Shown one piece after another: positions 16,501 through 24,700 of a DNA stretch of 64,000 nt (within the stretch, counting starts at the first letter, position 1; each line of letters begins with the position of its first letter). The DNA comes from CBDDLJ01 sp965230635 (GTDB lineage: Bacteria > Pseudomonadota > Gammaproteobacteria > UBA1113). The notes beneath the pieces are model-generated. The model saw only the letters and a list, made by a program, of their open reading frames with translations, made no database searches and had not been told where the DNA came from. The stretch spans positions 102,674 through 166,673 of the forward strand of contig CBDDLJ010000019.1 in NCBI GenBank assembly GCA_965230635.1, given 5' to 3'. Both the position numbers and the translations under genes were made by a program.

Positions 16501-17412
16501 ATGCAAGCACTACGAGACAATCCGGTTTGTGCAAAACAAGAATTTGATAACATTACGAAACCGAGCAAGGGCTTATTTTCTCATCTGTCTTTTGATGTGA
16601 CATCAACACCGGTAGCCGCCTATGTTAATAAAGGTGTTAAACCAACAGTGGCTATTTTGCGAGAGCAAGGGGTCAATGGTCATATGGAAATGGCAGCAGC
16701 GTTTTATGAAGCGGGTTTTGCAGCGGTTGATGTGCATATGAGTGATATTATTGCCGGACGTGAGGATTTAACAACATGCCAAGGCTTAGCGGTATGTGGC
16801 GGTTTTTCTTATGGTGATGTGTTAGGAGCTGGACAGGGTTGGGCAAAATCGATTTTATATAACCGACGTGCACGCGATGTGTTTACTGATTATTTCCAAC
16901 GAAAAGATACCTTTAGCTTAGGTGTTTGCAATGGTTGTCAAATGTTAGCAAGCTTAAAAGAGATTATCCCAGGAGCGACACATTTTCCTGAATTTGTACA
17001 AAATCAATCAGAACAATATGAAGCACGTTTAGTCATGGTGCAAATTGAGCCATCTCCTTCACTATTTTTTCATGAGATGAACGGCAGTCAAATGCCAATA
17101 GTGGTTGCTCATGGTGAGGGACGAGTGCAATGGCAAGAAGCTGAACATGAAGCAATATCAATGCAGCAGCATTTAATTGCAATGCGCTATATTGATGATC
17201 AAGCCCAGGTTACGGAACGTTTTCCTGATAATCCAAATGGCAGTGAAAAAGGCGTTACTGCGCTGACATCGAATGATGGACGGGTGACTATCATGATGCC
17301 ACATCCTGAGCGAGTTTATCGCGCATTACAATTGTCATGGCACCCATCGGATTGGGATGAAAGAAGTCCGTGGCTGCGGATGTTTGAAAATGCACGCATT
17401 TGGATAGATTAA
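13537..17412 (+). CDS. purL: Phosphoribosylformylglycinamidine synthase (large, single-chain form)
   Basis: A 1291-residue FGAM synthase of the gammaproteobacterial and eukaryotic fused type (E. coli 1295). It converts FGAR, glutamine and ATP to FGAM in purine synthesis. An N-terminal PurS-like part comes first. The synthase domains follow, with MMFAQMNSEHCRHKIFNA, KVETHNHPTAISP, GAATGAGGEIRDEGA and the second-half GDRSVGGQVARDQMVG and PVGKDSLSM. The C-terminal glutamine amidotransferase (from about residue 1040) has the nucleophile Cys1131 in GVCNGCQML and the His1256/Glu1258 pair in PHPERVYRA. It appears complete. A CDP-alcohol phosphatidyltransferase gene follows after 11 bases. Confidence 0.97.
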   Translation: MIAFSGDNAYSNFRLDKLIQQLPTAINNVQAKTFYMVDFTEAATQEELMKLQAILGNDIQCFQQKTSYFYCYIIPRIGTISPWSSKATDILQCCGLKNIARIEHGIVLTFFAEQTQVMEAFDRICQLFSDPMLHSVVTEFDALEQLFQHHSAESFCRVDLLSEGKLALEKSNKQLGLALSDDEITYLHQLYNELGRNPTDVELMMFAQMNSEHCRHKIFNATWTIDGEEKPHTLFNMIKNTYKCHPAGVLSAYHDNAAVMVGSGAERFAANAQHGYEFTKQDAPILMKVETHNHPTAISPYSGAATGAGGEIRDEGAVGRGGRPKAGLVGFSVSHLQIPDYVQPWETHIGKPQHIHSALQIMLQGPIGAARFNNEFGRPNVCGYFRSYQQSLFINGKHTHRGYHKPIMLAGGYGNVCRQHIEKNKITEGMLLIVLGGPAMEIGLGGGAASSQASGAGDSHLDFASVQRENAEMERRCQEVIEHCIALMENNPIVSIHDVGAGGLSNAIPELVNDSHCGGIVAIRAVHSAEPGMSPLALWCNEAQERYVLAIHPKDLPCFSAIAERERCPFSVLGKATKARNIVTHDEKFNNKPVDLPLTKLLGNMPQMQRRTVNQIFSGDGFMPQQVNLQEAVKRVLQHPTVASKSFLITIGDRSVGGQVARDQMVGRWQVPVADVAVTTSGFRSYYGEAMAVGERAPVALLNPAASARLAVAEAITNIAAADIASLNDIKLSANWMAAANIAGEDAALYQAVEAVGMTFCPELGLTIPVGKDSLSMHCSWHTEADQIGVTSPVSLVVSAFARVQDVRKTLTPELNTTIDSLLLLIDLSHGKNRLAGSILCQVYDAIGSEPADADSTDLLKNFFACIQHIRQQGLLLAYHDRSDGGLLVTLAEMAFASRVGFDVQLNGLGADYISALFSEELGAVLQIPASEHEKVKQIITQHGLQTCTQLLGKLRDDEQFHFYHEDELILQADRPTWQACWSETSYRMQALRDNPVCAKQEFDNITKPSKGLFSHLSFDVTSTPVAAYVNKGVKPTVAILREQGVNGHMEMAAAFYEAGFAAVDVHMSDIIAGREDLTTCQGLAVCGGFSYGDVLGAGQGWAKSILYNRRARDVFTDYFQRKDTFSLGVCNGCQMLASLKEIIPGATHFPEFVQNQSEQYEARLVMVQIEPSPSLFFHEMNGSQMPIVVAHGEGRVQWQEAEHEAISMQQHLIAMRYIDDQAQVTERFPDNPNGSEKGVTALTSNDGRVTIMMPHPERVYRALQLSWHPSDWDERSPWLRMFENARIWID

Positions 17413-17423
17413 GGAAAATATAA

Positions 17424-18011
17424 ATGATTGAAGGCATGGTTAGAACGTATTATCAACATTTTTTACTTGATCCTTTGGTAAGAAAATTACAGTTAGCACG
17501 TTTTGCCACGCCAACACAGATTACTTTTTTCAGTATGTTAACCGGGGTGGTGAGTGCTATTGCTATTGCATTTTCATTACCTGTGATGGCGATCAGTTTA
17601 TTGATATTATCAGGTTTATTGGATACCTTAGATGGGACGATTGCACGTGCACAAGCATCAGCATCAAACCAAGGTGCATTAATGGATATTATGAGTGATC
17701 GTATTGTTGAAGCAGCTGTTGTTATCGGATTATTTGCTTACAATCCTAGCGAGCGTAGTGTGTTATGTTTATTGATGCTAGCTAGTATTTTGCTGTGTGT
17801 CACATCATTTTTAACCGTTGCAATATTTAATGAAAATGCATCCAATAAGAGTTTTCACTACAGTGTTGGGTTAATGGAGCGGTTTGAAGCATTTGTCTTT
17901 TTTATCGCAATGATTCTATTTCCTAAGTATTTTTCAGTGTTATCAATACTGTTTTCTGTGCTAGTGCTTTATACAGCTGGCTATAGACTATATGAGTTTA
18001 GTCAAGAGTAG
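17424..18011 (+). CDS. CDP-alcohol phosphatidyltransferase family protein
   Basis: A 195-residue integral membrane protein with about five hydrophobic segments and the full family motif D-x2-D-G-x2-A-R-x8-G-x3-D-x3-D. It is seen as LDTLDGTIARAQ, then GALMDIMSD at about residues 66-92. Such enzymes transfer a phosphatidyl group from CDP-diacylglycerol to an alcohol such as glycerol 3-phosphate, serine or inositol phosphate in the inner membrane. The acceptor cannot be read from the motif. The 11-base gap to purL suggests one transcript, though the functions are unrelated. Confidence 0.85.
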   Translation: MIEGMVRTYYQHFLLDPLVRKLQLARFATPTQITFFSMLTGVVSAIAIAFSLPVMAISLLILSGLLDTLDGTIARAQASASNQGALMDIMSDRIVEAAVVIGLFAYNPSERSVLCLLMLASILLCVTSFLTVAIFNENASNKSFHYSVGLMERFEAFVFFIAMILFPKYFSVLSILFSVLVLYTAGYRLYEFSQE

Positions 18012-18127
18012 GTAATCTCACTATAATGGTATAGGATTATTTTCATCAAATAAAACGACATTGCTCCAAGTAACTTGCAAAAAATTATTATAAAGAAACG
18101 AGCTTAGGTCATGATCTTATCTGACTT

Positions 18128-18196
18128 GACAATGCTGCTGAGAACTTGGCAACTATGCGACGCTTTGCGCTGGACGTGGCGCATTTGTATTCATAG
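18128..18196 (+). pseudogene. ISAs1-family transposase C-terminal scrap (left flank of NACHT locus)
   Basis: The frame DNAAENLATMRRFAL matches the conserved GNAAENxAxIRHxALN segment near the C-terminus of ISAs1 transposases, and ends at TAG 18194-18196. Degenerate similarity may continue to about 18290. A matching scrap lies on the other side of the tandem NACHT genes (33686-33731). The remaining bases between 18012 and the NACHT gene hold only its candidate promoter. Confidence 0.55.
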
Positions 18197-18318
18197 AAAA
18201 GTAGCGTGAAAAGAAAGCTGAAACAGACGATGTAGAGCAACAAATTTTGAAGTGAATTATTGGTTGCTCAAATAGAGGTTAAAGTATGATGCTACCTTGC
18301 TACAAGGCAGTTTAGCTG

Positions 18319-18346
18319 TTGATATTGTCCGTAAAAGTTGATAGTA
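18319..18346 (+). promoter_or_regulatory. Candidate promoter of NACHT copy 1
   Basis: TTGATA (18319-18324) and ATAGTA (18341-18346) are 16 bases apart. The same block, with a better TTGACA and a 17-base spacer, lies upstream of copy 2 (26019-26047), so the promoter is part of the duplicated unit. The -10 match is weak. Confidence 0.4.
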
Positions 18347-18401
18347 GTAATGGATAGTGTGTTTATTGGTCAGAAGGGGTAAACCAACAGGGGAGTGGGG
18401 T

Positions 18402-21400
18402 ATGACAAACACGGCAAAAGAAAAAAATATTGTAGAAGGTGCAGAGTTAACCGATAGTACCCGCAAAATCCAGGAAGTGCCACCTTTCACCACAGTTGAC
18501 CATTTACTCGCCGAATACAATCAAAAGGATGAGCAAATCGCTGAAGCGTTTCCTCACTATAAAAATAAACTAGCGGCGGTGATGTGTGCAGCAAGCAAAA
18601 AATTGTCCCATGACGATGCAGACAGTGCGAAAGCGTTATTAGGCTTAATCGATAGTGGTGATAGCAAGGTCATCAAGCAGTTAGCCAAGCGATTGCATGC
18701 TAATTTAGCCGATACGTCGCACAACAATTGGGAAACGATGTATTTATCGATAGCAACGTTTGCGCATCATGTGCCAAGTGAGTTGCTTGGGCATGATGAT
18801 GTGTATCCGTTATTAGCGGCATTATCTGCTCGGCTCAAAGGGGTGTTAACATCAGAGCCGACCTTGTTGTTACCGGCGATCTATGCGGTGCATTTACTGA
18901 TATTAAAGCTGCTTGCCGCGGGTATCACGCATATTACCGAAGAGAAGCGCACGACGATTCAATCGCAGTTATCTGCGGTGAGGGAGACCGTGAGTGAGTT
19001 AGTCAAGATGACCAAAGAGGGTGAGCCACCTTTATCGCACTATCATACAGCAATGTTGACGACGATTAAAACATTGTTATCCAGCAGTGAGCAGTTATTG
19101 GATGAAGGTATTTTAAAGATAGAGAGCAAACGCACTAAACGAATAAAGCGCATGAAACAAAGCGGACGCTTCGTCTTTCAACTAGCCCGTTGTGCCACAT
19201 CCTGGTACGGGACGGTGCAGAGCGCGGGGTTATCAGCGGCTTCATCGATTGCTTCAACATGGCAATGTTTGAACACGGGACGGCAACTGATGTCACCGTT
19301 GGTAGCGCAGACGAAAACCTACCTCATCGGCCCTAGCGAGGCAGCGCGTTTAATTGCATCTTTGCACGAGTGGCATCAGGCAGAAAGTAGTGTAACCCGA
19401 TTAGATTTGTTAGAGAGCGATAGGACGCAAGCGAGCGAAGATTACGGTTACGTGTATGGCATGGTAGCATTGCTGCGCTGGATTGACGATGAAAACGATG
19501 AAGCGGCATTGTCATCGGCGATACAGAAGCGCATGGTTGCCTATTTTGATGCTATCAACGATAAAACAATGCCTGAACAACAGCAATTATACGACGCTAT
19601 TTTAGATTGGATCGTTTCTAAGGTGAAAGATAAACCACCCGGTGAGTGGCCTACCGTGTTTATGCGTGGCACCATCCCAAAAGCGATACAGGATTATCAG
19701 CCTAGTGACAATGCAACAGCACCTAGCCAGCCTCTGGATTGTTTCGCCACGGCGTGGTATCAACAGTTTCCGCATGATAAAGCTATTCAAGATGCAAGTC
19801 ATCGAGAAACAGTGTCGCCAGAGCGATGGACGTTATTGAAAAAAGACATTGACCAATCACCGGAGAAGCAATCGCCTTGGGGCGCCTATTGCTTCGCGCA
19901 GCTATGTGCACGATACGATGTGGATAACCCACAAGGCGGTGATGTGGTAGCAACAGATGAAGCGATAGTGGCACTGCAGCAAACGCTTAAAAATATCGGT
20001 TGTACCGATTATAAAAATATTCCTGAGGAACAGTTGGTACGTTTGTTAACACTGGATGACGTTGAGCGTAAGCAGATTTTGCAGATGATGAGCCAGTTTG
20101 TCAGAAAGAAAATAGCGGCATCCGGACAGTCAACAGTCAGCGTTGTTCAATATTTAGAAGGCGTTTTGAATCGCACCGTTCATGATACCGCGGTACCAAA
20201 GGAAAGCATGAGTCACTCATCATCAGAGCGAACAGTAGAGTCCCAACAAGCAACACAGATAAGCCTAACAGCGAACAGTCAATACCTCAATGACGGGGAA
20301 TTACTCTCCCAGTTACCGGTGACGCTATCGCTACCACCCATAGAAGCATCTCATCATGCGCGGGTCAACATCAAAGTGAGCATAAAAGATTCCTTTAATG
20401 TGTCTACCCGTGGTACAAGCTTTGTGCTACCCGAATTATCGGTGTTAACAACTCATTTAGTGTCCTTAAGGGAAACGCATTTATCACAAGACGATGTGAA
20501 TATTTTGCTTGATATTGCTAAGACGTGCCAACAGCATGATTATGTTGTTCATGCAGTCTGTCTTTATGCACTGCTCTATCGCGCCAAGGAGCAAAATGCC
20601 CATCACGATACGCACACGCGGCTATTTTATGAAACACAACTAACCCCCTTACTCAATCAGCCACCTTGTGCGAGTAAGCAGATTGCCTTTCAGTCGGCGC
20701 AAGGGACGTTTCATCAGCCGGTCGCGATACAGGCATCGGATACGTGGTTTGATGTCGGGTTGCACTTTCAACAAAGTGCATTACTGCATTATTTGCTTTG
20801 TCACGGCGGGTTGCCGCAAGCGTTTAATAGCGCATCGACGGAGAAAGAGACCGGTGACGGTAGGGTGGTGGTGACAGATGAAACCATGCTGCATCGATTG
20901 TGTCGCTCGGGTATCACCGATGTCTCCCTCTACCAGCGCTGCATAAAAATGTGGCCACAGGCACTGGGTGCTCGGACAGTGGAGGGTCATTTGCCTGTGC
21001 ATCACGCGGCGTGTTTTGCCAATCAAGATGTATTTGACTATGTGGCCAAAAAGACAACAAAAACAACCACCACTATTCAGGCGGATAGTCAAGGTAATCG
21101 CTTGCTGCACTTAGCTGCCATGTCTGCAAATACCGAGGTGGTGAATGTATTGCTACGACAAGCAGATATTGAGGTAAATGCACGCAATGCGGATAACGGC
21201 ACACCGTTACATTGTGCGGCATTAGGCCGGCAGCTGGCACAAGGTAGGGCTTTGTCGGATTATGCGGCGGTATTCAATAGTTTACTCGTACAAGGGGCAG
21301 ATCCCATGGCGGTGGATAATCATCAAAACACTGCCAGGGATATCATCCGGCTTTCGGGGAATGTCAGGTTATTGGCGGTTTTTGATAAGGTGCTCAACTG

Positions 21401-21794
21401 TACAGCGCCAGAGCGATTATGGCAATATTGGCAGACTGCGATGATGTCGTACTATTGCAAAGAGACATTTGTCAACAAACGACTCTTTAATGACGATTAT
21501 TTTTCACTGGTGAATTATTTTGTCAATCTTCAGGTAGTAAAAAAACAAGACGATACAACACAGGAGCAACAACCTAGCGACGACAAACCAAGCTATCAAC
21601 CCTTACGAGAGCGTGACAGGTTAGTGGGAGAAAAAGAAACAGTTGAATTGAGTGATTTGTTTCAACCGTCAACGTATCAAGAGAAGGAGAGAGAGACTTT
21701 ATCATCTATCAATACGGTAGTGTTATCGGGTGCGGGCGGGCGTTGGCAAGACGACATTAATGGATTACCTGGCGTATCAGTGGGCGCTCTTTAA
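18402..21794 (+). CDS. Ankyrin-NACHT-HEAT giant protein copy 1, N-terminal part (frameshifted before NACHT)
   Basis: This frame encodes 1130 residues: a long helical N-terminal region of no recognised family (about 1-600), a variable linker, then ankyrin repeats at about 826-993 (DETMLHRLC, GHLPVHHAACFANQ, GNRLLHLAAMSANTEVVN, GTPLHCAALGRQ, GADPMAVDNHQNTARD). It ends abruptly after VVLSGAG, because one extra base in the GC-rich stretch near 21735-21741 throws it out of frame inside Walker A, and it stops at 21794. Copy 2 reads through the same place. Removing one base would give a single protein of about 2451 residues. The ATG at 18402 is preceded by a G-rich GGGGAGTGGGG. The break may be real, phase-variable or a sequencing error. 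Confidence 0.7.
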   Translation: MTNTAKEKNIVEGAELTDSTRKIQEVPPFTTVDHLLAEYNQKDEQIAEAFPHYKNKLAAVMCAASKKLSHDDADSAKALLGLIDSGDSKVIKQLAKRLHANLADTSHNNWETMYLSIATFAHHVPSELLGHDDVYPLLAALSARLKGVLTSEPTLLLPAIYAVHLLILKLLAAGITHITEEKRTTIQSQLSAVRETVSELVKMTKEGEPPLSHYHTAMLTTIKTLLSSSEQLLDEGILKIESKRTKRIKRMKQSGRFVFQLARCATSWYGTVQSAGLSAASSIASTWQCLNTGRQLMSPLVAQTKTYLIGPSEAARLIASLHEWHQAESSVTRLDLLESDRTQASEDYGYVYGMVALLRWIDDENDEAALSSAIQKRMVAYFDAINDKTMPEQQQLYDAILDWIVSKVKDKPPGEWPTVFMRGTIPKAIQDYQPSDNATAPSQPLDCFATAWYQQFPHDKAIQDASHRETVSPERWTLLKKDIDQSPEKQSPWGAYCFAQLCARYDVDNPQGGDVVATDEAIVALQQTLKNIGCTDYKNIPEEQLVRLLTLDDVERKQILQMMSQFVRKKIAASGQSTVSVVQYLEGVLNRTVHDTAVPKESMSHSSSERTVESQQATQISLTANSQYLNDGELLSQLPVTLSLPPIEASHHARVNIKVSIKDSFNVSTRGTSFVLPELSVLTTHLVSLRETHLSQDDVNILLDIAKTCQQHDYVVHAVCLYALLYRAKEQNAHHDTHTRLFYETQLTPLLNQPPCASKQIAFQSAQGTFHQPVAIQASDTWFDVGLHFQQSALLHYLLCHGGLPQAFNSASTEKETGDGRVVVTDETMLHRLCRSGITDVSLYQRCIKMWPQALGARTVEGHLPVHHAACFANQDVFDYVAKKTTKTTTTIQADSQGNRLLHLAAMSANTEVVNVLLRQADIEVNARNADNGTPLHCAALGRQLAQGRALSDYAAVFNSLLVQGADPMAVDNHQNTARDIIRLSGNVRLLAVFDKVLNCTAPERLWQYWQTAMMSYYCKETFVNKRLFNDDYFSLVNYFVNLQVVKKQDDTTQEQQPSDDKPSYQPLRERDRLVGEKETVELSDLFQPSTYQEKERETLSSINTVVLSGAGGRWQDDINGLPGVSVGAL

Positions 21795-24700
21795 AAAAGG
21801 AGAAGGTGAAACGGGGCTATGGTCAACATTTGAGACAGTATTGATGGTTCGGTGTCGTGATTTATATCCTGAGGCACTAAAGCTGGAAGTTAAAGAGAAA
21901 AGCCTTGCTAATTTATTACGTTGTGCCTGTTGGGGGCAACTGGATATTAGTCTGGAAGCATCGCGTCAGTTACTCGCCATACTGAAAAAAAAACCAGACA
22001 AGTCTTTACTCTTATTTGATGGCTTAGATGAACTGCCCGAACCCAAGCAAGCGTATTGGCACGATTTGTTGGTGCAATTATTTCAGTTACCATTTAAGAA
22101 ATTGGTGACGACTCGGCCGTATGCAGTAGGGAAGTTACCGCAATGGATAAGTCATGAGGGATTAGTTGAAATCAGTGGTTTTACCGATAGCAATGTGGCG
22201 GTGTATTTTGAAAAAGTGCTGGGGCAATCGAATGAAACTGAGGAATTTATTCAGTCAGTCAAAAAGAACCCGGACCTTTGGGCGATTACTCATATTCCCA
22301 TTCATGCGTATTTATTAAAAAGCTGGTGGGTCACGACGGGCTCACAAGCGGGAGGTGCTCCGTTAGCCACATTATCAATCAGTGACTTGTATCGTTCATT
22401 GATAGTGGATGTGTGTCGGCGTTATTTGGCGAAAATAAGTGAATTAAATGATAGTGAATTGATATCTGATGACGTGGTACTGAATGACCCGCGTGTCCAT
22501 CGTTTGTTAGACACATTGGGGCGTTGGGCTTTTGAAGGATTACGGCAGAATAGTGCACAATTACCGATGAGTTGGTTAAACGGCATTCAGGACAGCGATG
22601 AAAAGCCCACGCTGTTATCGACGAGTCAATGCGAACAGCTCGAGGTGGGTTATTTAAAAAAAGTGGGATTATTGAAGGAAGTCGGTAGTCACATTGGCGC
22701 GCAACAGCGTTTTGAATTTCTTCATTTATCGTTTCAAGAGTTTCTAGCGGCAAACGTGATAGCGGTGACGTTGAGACAAGGTGAAAAGGCAGAAAAAACA
22801 CACCTAACGCAAGTCATTCATTGGTATAAATATGACCTCAACTTCACCTTAGTGTGGCCATCGGTAGCGGGTTTGCTGAGGCGGTATCCGACAGCATTAA
22901 ATAATTTTCTGTTGATTTTAATCACCGGTCCCAAAGATTGGGTGGGTTTTGTTGAGGCTGATTTGCTGATGCGTTGTTTGGAGGCAAGTTTGCCCTCTCG
23001 TACCGACACAAAGGTACTCGGCTTACAACAGCAAGCTTTGTTGCGGGCCGTTAAACAACGTATAAAGTGGTTTAATAAGCTGCCACAAGCGTGGCAGAAA
23101 GCTACAGTAAAGATCTTGTCGATGTGTCCTAGACTCATTTGCTTGAATGCCGATGCGGTATGGGCATTCCTTTGGGATGAGGAAGTGGATAGCGTTGTTC
23201 GCGCCAAGCTGGCGAGCAGCGCTGTTGCGTATTGCTCACCCACCCCAGAATGGGAGGCGGCGGTATGTGCGTTCCTTTGGGATGAGCAAGTGGATGAAAA
23301 TGTTCGCGACGAGCTGGCGATCTGCGCTGTTGCGCATTGGTTACCCACCCCAGCATTGGTGGAGGCGGTATTGGCGTTCCTTCGGGATGAGAAAGTGGCT
23401 GCAGTTGTTCGCGTCAAGCTGGCGAGTAGTGCCGTTGCACATTGGTTACCGACCCCAGAATGGGTGGAGGCGGTATTGGCGTTACTTCGGGATGAGCAAG
23501 TGGATGGAGATGTTCGCGCCGAGCTGGTGATTGGCGCTGTTGCACATTGGTCACCCACCCCAGAATGGGTGGCGGCGGCATTGGCGTTCCTTCAGGATAA
23601 GAAAGTGAATGGAGGTGCTCGCGGCGAGCTGGCGAGAAGCATTGTTGCGCATTGGTCACCCACCCCAGCATTGATGGAGGCGGTATTGGCGTTCCTTCGG
23701 GATGAGAAACTGCCTATATTTACTCGTGGCCAGCTGACGAGGGGCGCCGTTGCACATTGGTTACCGACCCCAGAATGGGTGGCGGCGGTATGTGCGTTCT
23801 TTCGGGATGAGAAAGTGGTTAGCGTTGTTCGCGCCGAGCTGGCAAGCAGCGCCGTTGTGCATTGGTTACCCACCCCAGCATTGATGGAGGCGGTATGTGC
23901 GTTCCTTCAGGATGAGCAAGTGGATGGAGATGTTCGCGGCGAGCTGGCGATCAGCGCCGTTGCGCATTGGCGACCCACCCCAGAATGGGTGGAGGCGGTA
24001 TGTGCGTTCCTTCGGGATGAGCAAGTGGATAGCGTTGTTCGCGGCGAGCTGGCGAGAAGCATTGTTGTGCATTGGTTACCCACCCCAGCATTGATGGAGG
24101 CGGTATGTGTGTTCCTTCGGGATGAGCAAGTGGGTGGATATGTTCGCGAGGCGCTGGCGATCAGCGCCGTTGCGCATTGGCGACCCACTCCAGAATGGGT
24201 GGAGGCGGTATGTGCGTTCCTTCGGGATGAGCAAGTGGATAGCGGTGTTCGCGGCGAGCTGGCGAGTAGTGCCGTTGCGTATTGGTCACCCACCCCAGCA
24301 TTGATGGCGGCGGTATGGGTATTCCTTCGGGATGAGCAAGTGGATGGATATGTTCGCGTCGAGCTGGCGATTGACGCTGTTGCGCATTGGTCATCCACCC
24401 CAGAATTGGAGGAGGTGGTATTGGCGTTCCTTCGGGATGAGCAAGTGGATGGATATGTTCGCGGCGAGCTGGCGAGGAGCGCCGCTGCGTATTGGTCATC
24501 CACCCCAGAATGGGAGGCGGCGGTATTGGCATTCCTTCGGGATGAGCAAGTGGATAGATATGTTCGCGTCGAGCTGGCGATTGGCGTTATTGCGCATTGG
24601 CCACCCACCCCAGAATCGGAGACAGCGGTATGGGCATTTCTTCGGGATGAGAAACTGCCTATATTTACTCGTGGCCAGCTGGCGAGGAGCGCCGTTGCGT

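Noticed and set aside
13716..16534. Several 60-80 codon frames inside purL on both strands
   Set aside because: purL is complete and fully explains the region.
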